A DNA stretch of 64,000 nucleotides from Sipunculus nudus (taxonomy: Eukaryota > Annelida > Sipuncula > Golfingiida > Sipunculidae): positions 77,849,429 through 77,913,428 of the forward strand of contig CM049312.1 of NCBI GenBank assembly GCA_026874595.1, given 5' to 3'. The notes under the pieces are model-generated. The model did not search any database, had not been told where the DNA came from, and worked only from the letters and a program-made list of their open reading frames with translations. The translations under genes and the position numbers were made by a program. Positions 12,322 through 24,271 of the stretch are shown here, piece after piece (position 1 is the first letter of the stretch; each line of letters begins with the position of its first letter).

Positions 12322-12408
12322 AAGATAAACAGTGACGCCTTTTAGATAGATTAACTATTTTATTAACGCACATAGTTAGTCTATCTTAAAGGCGTCACTG
12401 TTTATCTT
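12322..12408. ncRNA. Near-perfect 36-bp hairpin (miRNA-precursor-like or fold-back repeat)
   Basis: The left arm 12322-12357 is the reverse complement of the right arm 12373-12408 except for one T-T mismatch and one G-U-compatible change; the loop is 15 bases (12358-12372). The stem contains the non-simple core AACAGTGACGCCTTT. Stem and loop lengths fit a microRNA precursor, but the near-perfect pairing also fits a young fold-back (MITE-like) element. The flanking TA arrays would extend the pairing. No second copy of the stem is in the window. Confidence 0.35.
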
Positions 12409-12452
12409 AACCTTCGCTTCAACTACAGACTATATAACACGGCTATACCACT

Positions 12453-12455
<3 letters not shown>

Positions 12456-12548
<93 letters not shown>

Positions 12549-12549
12549 A
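12456..12549. repeat. (TA)n then (GA)n compound microsatellite
   Basis: TA runs of about 50 and 20 bases separated by TAAAA, continuing into a GA run of about 18 bases (12531-12548). Confidence 0.95.
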
Positions 12550-12650
12550 TTAGAAAAACCGACAAACGGACTGACATACATATATATATATGCGTGTGTA
12601 TGCGTAAAGGTGTGTGCACATGTGTGTGTTACAGGGAATTTAATAAGTAT

Positions 12651-12771
12651 ATAATCAGTAATTACACGTATTTCCTAACACTCAGAAAATATATACGTGA
12701 AGTCCCTGAGTGAATTAGGAACTTCCTGTATTTACTGAAAGTTTAAGGAAAAACGTGTATTTACTGATTAT
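12651..12771. repeat. Second inverted repeat (25-bp arms, nested inner stem)
   Basis: Arm 12651-12675 pairs with 12747-12771 with two mismatches. Inside it, CACTCAG (12679-12685) pairs with CTGAGTG (12706-12712), and further TTCCTAA/TTAGGAA pairing extends the inner stem. The whole 121-base segment can fold into a long imperfect hairpin, consistent with a small MITE or fold-back element. It lies between TA arrays. Confidence 0.6.
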
Positions 12772-12781
12772 CCACATTCAC

Positions 12782-12783
12782 TG

Positions 12784-12834
<51 letters not shown>

Positions 12835-12838
12835 ATAT
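12782..12838. repeat. (TA)n microsatellite, interrupted
   Basis: TA array with interruptions of the ACATAT and TTTATAT type. Confidence 0.95.
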
Positions 12839-13341
12839 TGCCTACATGATGCCTGTATGGTGTGTAAAGCTGCAAAATACTTTGACTTATTAAAACATGG
12901 TCAAACGGAAATACCAACACCTCATAGTATATAATGAAAGGAAGTGATAATATATATACATCCATTGGATAAATTAGTCAGAGTGATTAATTAACCTAGG
13001 CCATGTGACGATTCCTTAAACGTTTGTGTAGATATATATTGATCAAAGGCACAACACTTGCGGAAATCATCTTTAACGTTACTCCTTCAATTTAGGTTAA
13101 GTATGTATAGACTATACCTTTGATGTCACTATATATATACTGACGGAAAAGTGTAGTCCATTTCTCTGGTTGAATTTATGAGAGGTGTCATATATTGAGT
13201 AACACGGGACAATTATAGTATAAATGGGATGTGGGTGCACAATTAGGTATAAATTACAATTAGGTATATATAGTAATAAGGTATTATTTTTCCTGCTTAG
13301 GTTACTTCTAGACCTTTTCAAATCATATTTCAGAGTAAATT
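12839..13341. other. Unique AT-rich sequence, no gene seen
   Basis: Short frames on both strands near 13110-13410 have no recognisable domain; nothing else is visible. Confidence 0.4.
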
Positions 13342-13543
13342 CAGAAATGGAAACAAAGTCTGTAATTCTAATTAATATCTTTTATTTCCAATATATAAAT
13401 TTTATTCTTTGAATAGCATGCAGGGTCTAGGGGCGGGTGATTAGATTGACCATCCCTTCCTATTGACCTTCCCCCCCTTGCTTAAAAGAGGAGGGGGATA
13501 TATACCCCATCACCCCCCCCCCTGTATAGACGCCCCTGGTATC
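13342..13543 (+). repeat. Dispersed repeat with C-tract (copy 1 of 2)
   Basis: It starts with CAGAAATGG, then CAAAGTCTGTAATTCTAATTA, and ends in a G/C-tract block. The same order of motifs occurs at 18429-18580. Inside it AGGGGCG (13429-13435) and CGCCCCT (13531-13537) form an inverted pair, so a small hAT- or MITE-like element may sit here. Confidence 0.45.
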
Positions 13544-15314
<1,771 letters not shown>

Positions 15315-18300
15315 CATTTAACATAGATGATAAGACAAAGATAAACCTGCCAACCCTTAAGTAATGATAAATGACCCTAACGAAAATACGTAAATAAAAA
15401 CATTAATAGAATATCTTGATAGATGTCAAGGACTAAACAAATATTGCATATTAGTGCGTCACAAAGTCGTTTGAGGAGAGGGTGATTCCTCTCATTTACA
15501 AATAAGTGCTTCACGCTCTTACATCGATGACGGCAGTGATTGTAAGGTATGGCCTACGCTTTATTTGCAGTGAAATCCCTTGGAAGACACAATGCAATAT
15601 TTTTTATGTATAAACAAAACACCTTCAGTTCAACCAGGAGAAGACAGGTGGCGCTTATTGTCGCCTTTTTGTCCACTTTACCTGTCAGTATGCCTGCAGC
15701 CATATTTGGTCAAACGTAAGGGAGCCCTGTTACTTTAGGGCATATATGGACCAGCTCGGTCAGTCTACTGCACATATAGAGACAGAACTGAAAAGACAGA
15801 CAGACCTAGAGATGAGTAGTGCAAGTAAAAACATATACATCAAGTAAAGCAAATGAATTTAAAGGGAATGTGTGAGGTCTTGTATGTGTGGATGGGGGGG
15901 GGGATCATAAATTTGTTTTAAGTATGTGAAAAATCGAAAGAACCTGATACATGTGGGGATGATCTAACTACCTAAAAACTTCTTGGCGCAGCACGTTTCA
16001 GTAAAAAAACAACAACAACAACAAATGTCTTTTGGTTAATATAAAATACAGTATCGTAGTAGCCAGTATCGTAGTATCTTAGGGAGTATGGCTTGGATGT
16101 TAGCAGTGTCAGCCAGTGCTAACATTAGGATTCTAACCCATGCATTAAAAAAATACGAAACAAAAACTATCTGTGCTTGTATGTGTGCCGGCAAATCACT
16201 GGCCGTACCAGTATTTACTCGCACTGAAACTGAATGAATATATAATTTGTTTGGTCAACTAAAGTATAAAAAATTAGCACGTAGTTTGATTGAAACCTCT
16301 CTGGTATAGTGAGACGAGGCTTTCACAGGGGCTGATATGTTATTTTCTATATAGATATTTGGGTCTAGATTTCTTTTTTTTTCTACCCGTGTTTGTGCTA
16401 AAGATGACCGACACAGCTGATGTTCCAAAACAGACTTTTTGTCCTTGTAATAGTCACGTAACACATTTGCTGCTGTTATTTATCTATTACTTTGACTTAC
16501 GTTTCAAGGTCATTATCCATTTAGCTTATTTTTGCTCTTAATTTTATTCTCTCTCAATAATTCTACTTTTACAGAAAGCTTGTCCCCTTTAAAACATGTT
16601 ATTATTTCGAACATTTTCACTCATAATAGAGGGGCAGGGTCATACACCATCCGGAAGTCAAAGAAACGGCAAGCGTTGGAGTTGGTCCGAGCTGTTGCGC
16701 GGCTAAGGGAAACTCAGGCTTCCAATTTTTGTTCCTGTTGGTGCTGTTGCTCTCCAGACTCATCGGTTTTCTCTCCTCATCCCCTTGGCACTTTGACGGC
16801 TTGATTGGCTTCTTGCATGCATGGCTTGGTGGCATTTTTGTAGTAAAAAAATCCTCAAAATTACGGGAATTGGTCCTGGATCCTAAAAACTGGAGAGCTC
16901 GGAGATCTTAATTATTACATCCTAAGGCAGGATTTGCGGCCGAGAGGAGGCTTCCGTGCGACCATTAGACGGTTGCAGACATATAGTAAGCACGTGGTTT
17001 TATTAGTGCAGGGCTGACTGAGCCCCGCAATGATGCGTGATATAGGATTTTGCGAGTGTGCTTTCAAATAATGAATAAAGAAACGAATACAAATGGTGTG
17101 GTCAAAATTTGCTATGGCCTATTTTGTTTTTTGTCAGCGTATAAATAATAAATAAACGTTTATTCCACCTGACAAATAGACAGAATCGTTGGTGTTGAAA
17201 TCGCATATACATTCAATCGTAGTATATGACATCATATACCAATGTATTTTCATTATGCAACACTCATATATCACTTTTTACTTTACTTGTATTGCATCTA
17301 ATCCATACCAACAGTATAATGATAATGAGAACAAGTTTTAACATTAATATATAAATGTACAAAAGATGATTTATGACGAAGTATATCATACATGGGGTCT
17401 GCGTGTCATCACTCACACTAAGCCTACGTAATATGTAATAATATACGGTCTCGTGTAGCAGGTGTGCGAGGCAAGGTTCAAAAATAATATACAAAAATGA
17501 TGAATAGCCACATAGATGCAATGTATCCACGGCAAAAATAATTCAGATCGTCGAGGGGGCGTGAAAACACACGAGCTAACGTCTTCAATCCGCGCGCACA
17601 GGTGTCGCAAGGGTGTCAGGAGGGAAGAAAGATGTAGTATTTTAGGCATAGTTCGTCGTGGTTGTCACACATGACAGTATTTATCGCCCCTCCGAGGTAC
17701 CTCGGCTGGCTGTGTTGGTGGTTTTGATTAAGACTTGGCACCATGCTGCGTATGTTTCTTGTTACAATGTGCGAATTAGACAGGGGGTTACCGTCGTCGG
17801 TTGCCTTGATGCACTTGCTCTCTCTCCGACACTTGTTTCACTTGTCATAAGGGGCGCCAGTGGGGCCACTTAGCACATCGCTCACAGGTTAGTGGATTCC
17901 TGTTGCGGCATGCCGACTGTATGGATCATTCTGTGTCTGACTGTATGTAACGGAACTAACACCATCACGACATTTAAACTGCTTTTATCAATAACAACTA
18001 CGGGTTTTAAAAATTTGGCAGCTTATCATAAAACACTTTCGATTCCGAAATTCCAGGAAGTTTTTTTTTTCAAGACTAAAGGCATATAATGGTGTCTCTC
18101 GCAGCTACCCCATTAAGTATAAAATGTTTTTTTATATATGTCAGAGAAAAGGTTTCCTAACCACTCAAATGTACCCCTCTTTTATCATTATATAGTTATA
18201 ATCCGAAAAGCGCGCGTACATAGAATATCGGATGCAAACAATTGTTTTAATACATTATGCAGTTGCGTCTCTATTGTGGGGAGAAATAACCCATAAGCGT

Positions 18301-18428
18301 ATAATTTGGGGCAGCTTTTCTCGCAAACCAATGTATACACAGTATAATATGTGCTAGGAATGTAACTAATTATAAACAATTACTCAGCAATCAGCAATCT
18401 GTTAATGCTGATCTGTCCAGCGAAATGG
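15315..18428. other. Unique sequence, no gene seen
   Basis: No repeats of note. GC-richer, complex stretches at 16620-17030 and 17540-17890 contain short frames without recognised domains. A poly-G run lies near 15894-15903. Confidence 0.4.
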
Positions 18429-18580
18429 CAGAAATATAACCAAAGTCTGTCATTCTAATTATTGATATACTTTGACCAATCATTACTTCTGAGAGGAGTG
18501 GGGATTATTACATAGCCCCCCCCCCCCCACTGCTAAATCGTCGTTGGGATATATACTCCCACCCCCTGTTTCGCAATACT
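18429..18580 (+). repeat. Dispersed repeat with C-tract (copy 2 of 2)
   Basis: It shares CAGAAAT, CAAAGTCTGT, ATTCTAATTA and a following poly-C block plus GGGATATATACTCCCACCCC with 13342-13543, in the same order and orientation. Confidence 0.45.
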
Positions 18581-18797
18581 TCATTTTCTTTTGATGCCAG
18601 TCTCTCTTATCGAGGATTTTGTGTACATTTTTCCCGAGGATAATTTTCATGACATATTCCACGCTGCAATACTTAATACACGTACACTTGGAATAATGAT
18701 ACAGTGTATAATTGCATTTTAATCAGGTTAAGCGAGTCTACTAGCTTTCGATTCAAATAAGTTTACTGTAAAATCACTTGATTGTCTGCAACGAAAC

Positions 18798-18828
18798 GGA
18801 ACGTGATACGTTCCATTTATCACGTTCC
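18798..18828. repeat. 11-bp inverted repeat
   Basis: GGAACGTGATA (18798-18808) and TATCACGTTCC (18818-18828) with a 9-base loop. The right half also belongs to a short tandem duplication of CACGTTCCATTTAT. Confidence 0.6.
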
Positions 18829-18849
18829 ATTTATATAACGTTGTATTGT

Positions 18850-20189
18850 AAAACATCCCGTTTTCCTATAACTCGTATTCGTTTACCTCATTTTCCTATT
18901 ATCCTTTCTGTTTTTTGCTATTTGAAATTTAATTAAGTAAAAAAATCATATTTAATCAAGAAAGACACACGATAGAGGAATAACAAAATGAAACTGTTGA
19001 GACATTGTGTTCGGAGCATACATGGGAGGGTTTCCCTTATATATAGCCAATGCCAAGAAGAATCCGCCATGAACAGATTCAAGTAAAACTGTACTTTCTA
19101 AATGCACTGTCTGCCTTTTCCAGTTAAGACATGCTGTAAAATAGATAAATTATTATGTAGAGCAATAATGCGGATTAATCTAGGGCAACTTTTTAATGAC
19201 AGGATACGCATTCATTTATAATATTTTTAAACTAGTAAATTAAATTCCCACTAGACCTGTTAATTGCATTTTTATTATTATTTGAACTCGGAGACCTAAA
19301 CCATGCACTAAAACTTATAAAGCCATATTTACAGCTGAAGCAGAAAACCTGTTTATATTGGAATTATGACGTCATCAAGGTTGCCATGGTGTTGGGCCAA
19401 CTTCCGAAAACACGTTAATGATACAGACAAACATTAAAGTTACGGAAACAGAAGCCAGACTCTGTTCACCTTGAGGCCAAGCCGTTCCATACTTTAAGAT
19501 TTGTCATTAACTCCAAATTGCTGGCTACATAACCCCCGGGTCCTTGACACCCGACCTGCAACGCTATTAAAATGTCTTCAGCTAATAAAAAACAGCAATA
19601 GCAACCTTGCTTACACAGTACTAAAACAGCCCTGCCTATTCTGCCAGAACTCAGACTGTAGCAGTTGAGGAGAGAGTTGAGCTGGAGATCAGTGCCGCCA
19701 CACATATGTACCTCCAAACGACGGTAAATAAGATAAACATGTACATAGTCGTCCCAAAGTGTCGAACAAATGCAAACCAGCCGGTGAAAATGGGAACCAG
19801 CACTTACAGTGTTCCAGAGGTGGCGACCGCGGCGAGAAACACGACCTCATCTCGCGTGATTTAGCGGCGACTGACGAGATTACGGGCTGTCCGACTCATT
19901 GTTTGCACATGTAGCATCTGGGAGGTCGGAGATCCCCAGTTTGCTTTGTACATAGTTTTTTTTAAAACTCTTCTCGTTATGTTTAGTACACGAGCATGTG
20001 TATATTGACGTTTATATAACAAATGTTTCTCAGATGTCTACCCTGGCGGTTTTCCTTCCTACCCTTTTCTTGCAACTTCCGGCCCACAAGGCGGCATATT
20101 TAAATTTTAAATGTTTCGAAAGCTTTTAGTTAGGGTTTCGTGTGGTGTTTCATCTTATGATTCATGATGTACGGTACATTAATATCGAA
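18850..20189. other. Unique sequence, no gene seen
   Basis: GC-richer from 19300 to 20100. It contains a CRE at 19367-19374. The 83-codon minus-strand frame at 19466-19717 has no recognised domain. Confidence 0.4.
19367..19374. promoter_or_regulatory. CRE-type palindrome TGACGTCA
   Basis: It lies in the 10-bp palindrome ATGACGTCAT, at the start of a GC-richer unique island. Confidence 0.25.
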
Positions 20190-20342
20190 TCCAGTTCACC
20201 CTCCACTCAGAGCTGCGGAAACTTTCCACACAGTCAAATCCCAGTCACTCTCCATGCATGCAGATAGAGATTCAATCATCCTCCACAATGAGGTCCAGTC
20301 CTCTCTCTAGACATCAATCCAGTCACCCTCCACACATATATC
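20190..20342 (-). repeat. Decayed remnant of the 30-bp minisatellite, inverted
   Basis: CCAGTTCACCCTCCACTC, CCAGTCACTCTCCATGC, CAATCATCCTCCACAATG and CCAGTCACCCTCCACAC recur every 30-45 bases. These are the reverse complement of the unit that fills 24272-27075 (GGATGGAGGGTGACTGG). So the same minisatellite core lies about 4 kb away in opposite orientation. Confidence 0.6.
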
Positions 20343-20475
20343 AGTGGCGGATCCTGAATTTTGCATGGGACGGGAGGGATTTACTTTAATAGAGGGACCA
20401 TAATGCCCTTAAAGTGGTCCAGATCCCACTAGAGGGGGAGGGTAAGTCTGAAAAAAAATGGGGAAACACTGCAAA
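20343..20475 (+). repeat. Probable DNA-transposon terminus fragment
   Basis: CAGTGGCGGATCC at 20343 is a start commonly seen at ends of hAT-type elements and their MITEs. It is followed by a G-rich, AGGGGGAGGG-containing stretch. I see no matching opposite end, so the call rests on the motif alone. Confidence 0.3.
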
Positions 20476-20521
20476 AATGTAATTATTTTCAGTAAGGGGG
20501 TTTGTATATATGTATATAATA

Positions 20522-21223
20522 CTTAAGATGGGTCAGACCCAATATCCGATCCCCAGTATCTTGGAAACAGGTTTCGAAAAGGCGAGATGGGTCAGACCCA
20601 ATAAACGATATCGTTTATTGGTTCGGCCCATGCATCTTAAGATGGGTCAGGCCCATTTACCGATCCCCAATATGCAATGTGGGGGTTAGGTTTCAATTTG
20701 ACACAGACCAATTGTTCATATAGAGATATTGATAATAGTTATATATACATTATTATATTATTAATAAAGTAAATATTACTATATTAAATATCTATGTATT
20801 ATTTAATTTTATTATATCAACAGTAAAAACATACAGAAAATTAAATGTATTAAATTTGATCAACTACTTTCTTCATATTATACAGCATCTAAACGTTCAC
20901 ATTAACTTCAACAATAATCTATAGGCCAAAACTGGGACAAGTAACTTAGTAGATTTATATAAGAATAAAAATAGGAATTTTAATTTTTATTTGTTTTATT
21001 TCACAATCCCTTTGTGGGGACTTGGGATGTTACAACTTGAACGGCTCAGTCGAGCCAGCAAAGCTCCCGGTGATTATCTGTAGACCAGGGAATCAGTAAA
21101 TATTCAATCGGTATATATAGGAGGATCATAGAGGAACACTTGTTTTATTTTTTTCCAAACTGTATGTATGTAAGTTATCAGATAATTATCGCTTAAAGGG
21201 TCAGACCCATCTTAAGATGGGTC
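20522..21223. mobile_element. Palindrome-rich MITE-like element, about 700 bp
   Basis: CTTAAGATGGGTCAGACCC at 20522-20540 has an inverted partner at 21199-21217 with one mismatch. The left end carries two more copies of GATGGGTCAG (20586 and 20641 regions), a perfect 22-bp palindrome centred at 20609/20610, and another CTTAAGATGGGTCAG at 20636. The right end carries the perfect palindrome GACCCATCTTAAGATGGGTC (21204-21223). The AT-rich centre has no open frame. It has the layout of a non-autonomous DNA transposon; the family is not recognised. Confidence 0.5.
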
Positions 21224-22689
21224 AGATCGGAAGATGGTCCGCGCAACACACGCACACCCTCACACACACACACATGCATGCATATAATATCTGCAGTTCC
21301 ATTACAACACTATATATTATCGTTCAAGAGATCGTATATCTAAATAAACATATTTATGCATATTTACACAAAACGTGCATGCATATATATGCATACATAC
21401 ATACAACGTACGTATTATTCAAACTTACATATAAATATGCATACATGTACATATAGATATATTTATACTTATATGTGTGTGCAAACATATATACATAAAA
21501 TTCACTTTATATATGCATGGGTGTATGTTCGCATATGCCGATCAGTAAATTACATGCAAATTCACATATATTAGAATAACTTTGGAATTAATTTAATTTA
21601 CTTATCTTCAGATATTTCTTTTTCCTCTTTTTTATATTTCATCATGTTTTAATGATTGTAAGAAAACATGTTACATGTAAATGGTATCCAGTAATACAAT
21701 ATCTATAGGTATGAATGGTTCTTTTAGTGTAATATAGCAAATATTCATATTAACACTGAATATACTTGTTTTGCAGTTAGATTTGACTCATGCAGTTACA
21801 TATAACCACCTGAAACCCATTTGACACATTTAATCAATAATAAAGTATATAATTTAGATAATAATCAGAAAATAATAAACTATATTCCTCCAATGTTATT
21901 GAAACATATCTTGTATCATTTTTCTTCGGCTTGTTTAGTTAACGAGTGTGCAGTAATTAACACTTGTCTAATTATGCTCAAAATGTGTATGTAAACGTGG
22001 ATATATGTACATATGTCTTACTTGTTGTTTGTTTATTTCCTTCAAGTCATTTAAATCTTAAAAATTTATCAGATATAATGTGCGCGCAGACGTATCCGAA
22101 TCTGAAGATTTTTTAAAACAAGAACATTTTATTTTTTTAAAAAGGGCATTTTTAAAAGCAGAATGAAAACCTTTTTGCTATAATCATATTTATCATTAAA
22201 ATCCCTTATTTAAGTGTTTTTCATGAAATAAAATTTCAATTAATACAGAATTTCAATTAAAATTGAACAGTTGAATTTTGTGTTGTATAGAATACTCCTC
22301 CTTCCAATAACGATGCATTTTTTTTTTAAGAATATGTTAAATTATTAAAACCCGCCTTTCTTGAACATAGTTTGCGTATCTTATTTTCAATCATTCTATA
22401 TATGACATTTATCCAGGTGAGTTTAACAAGTATTAACTTATTGCATAATAGATCGGTAGGATATTAATTACAGCTCTATAAACGACACATTTAACGTTTC
22501 TTCTATGAACACAGGTGCACCATATATATTAACAAATGTATAACATTTTGCTTCATAATTCATACCTTTCATGAATACAAGCTGTCATTAAAAGCTCATT
22601 TGTTATTTTAATTATAAAGCTGGTCATATTTAGGGTTTATTTAATGATGCCTTCACACAAGAATAATTAATACCGCCCCCGAGTGCTGT

Positions 22690-22800
22690 TTAGGGGCGGG
22701 CCTTTACAGGTGGTGGACCCGTATTCATGAGGACACCACGTGACTGTGACGTCATGCATTCTAGCATGCCCGTTCCGTGAACGTGCGCTTGGAAATTTGA
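22690..22800. promoter_or_regulatory. Cluster of promoter/enhancer-type motifs
   Basis: Within about 110 bases: a GC-box-like GGGGCGGGCC (about 22692), an E-box CACGTG (about 22737) and a CRE TGACGTCA (22747-22754). The mix resembles a bZIP/bHLH-bound element. No transcription start or exon is visible. Confidence 0.25.
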
Positions 22801-23261
22801 GATATAGGTGACTCTGACCCCCATAATAAAAACTCACAAAAACAATGGACGCTTCAGTGTTGGAAGACGCGTGTGGAAATATAATTACCTGTCTGATTCA
22901 TGGTGTTTTCTTTCATGAAAACATTGAAAAGACAGATAAATTAACATGGTAACGCGAAGAGTAACCCCGAACGGAGCGAATGACGTGACCATAATGTAGA
23001 CAAAGGGGAGGTATTTCATGGCATAAAAACAGCTAATTAAGAAAGCAGCACGTGGCCCCAGGGCAACGCCAAATGATATCATATATCTGTAACACGGGCA
23101 GCAATTGGGCACGCAATCAGTTCCCGTATGACGCGTGTTGCTGATAGAAGGCACGGGCCAGAGCTCGAGAAACACGCATACGCCAAGTAAGGCCGTATAC
23201 CTTATAATCAATATATATACCTTATAATATATATACATATATATTACATAAATATACTGTA

Positions 23262-23330
23262 AAGCCGAAATTTTTTGCGAGTACTGAATTTCGGTAGTGC
23301 GCTTTAATTCGTGAAAACTACATGTTCCCG
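23262..23330. repeat. Possible TTCGYGAA-type dispersed repeat fragment
   Basis: CCGAAATT...AATTTCGG inverted pairing and TTTAATTCGTGAAAAC resemble widespread invertebrate repeats built of TTCGCGAA-like motifs. A similar fragment is at 45668-45735. Homology is short and uncertain. Confidence 0.25.
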
Positions 23331-24271
23331 AAAATTGCATTTGATTCTACATTAACTATCATATGCAAGAATAATGTTTCTTTTTTATTGAAAATGGGGT
23401 ATATACGAAATGCATTGAACAACACGTCTTTAAAATATCATGTGGCCTATGCACTGAAGTCGGTTATGACAAGCTGATAATTAGTTTCACTCTCTGAGTA
23501 GGCAACGATAGTTTGCACAGTGATTATTCAAAGGCCCCACGCAGCGCCGGTTTATGTGAATGCCATTAAATGCATTGCTAGCTTCACCATTCATGCATTC
23601 GTTAATGCATTTATTATCTTTAAAATTTCAATTTTAGTAAAAAAAAAATGTGATTTCATATTAAAAATTTGAGTTTCGTAAAAATAGCATGTTTCAACAT
23701 GTATTTAACATATTTTCGACTAATTAATTAAAAGATGTAGGATGTCTAATGATTCTTCGGGGTAAAAACTGGATTAAACAAATGCATTTATGCAAGGATT
23801 TCCAAATTCATTTATTAAAATTTTGGTTGAATATCGTATGCGACGGACTGATTCAGATTCATGTTTACTTCTTTTTAAATTGGAATGGGATTCTACATCA
23901 TGTTTTGGGAATATGGCAGCTTTTGTGACGTTTACAGATACAATGTGCAAAATTGGCTTCCTGCTAAAAACTTATCGAAAACCTTTATGTGTGGAACTAT
24001 GCATGCTTGTGCAAAAGCAAAATTCAAATTAGAAATCATTTAGGAGTTAAAAAATAAATAAATGACAAAACGAAGAGTGTAATCATTAGTGACCACACCA
24101 GACAATTGTATTGAGGTTGGTTTGTCATTGAGAAGTCAAACAAGAATACTGCGTGGAGAGTGATTATAAACCGTTATGCGAATATTCAGCAGATCTCAAA
24201 ACTCTAGATGGTGATCGTGGGCGTGTGACTTGACTGTTGTGTGAAGAGTTATTTGGTGGAGAATGCCCGGG

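Larger units (their letters stand above)
21236..24271. other. Unique AT-rich sequence, no gene seen
   Basis: It begins with a CA-rich and CATGCATA-rich stretch (21240-21560), then plain AT-rich DNA. A GC-richer block at 22675-22860 holds GC-box-like GGGGCGGGCC, CACGTG and a CRE. The 151-codon minus-strand frame (22885-23340) and the 80-codon frame at 23790-24032 show no domain. Confidence 0.4.

Noticed and set aside
22885-23340. 151-codon minus-strand frame as a membrane protein gene
   Set aside because: Hydrophobic stretches come from AT-rich codons and TA-rich sequence; no homology, start context or exon signals.
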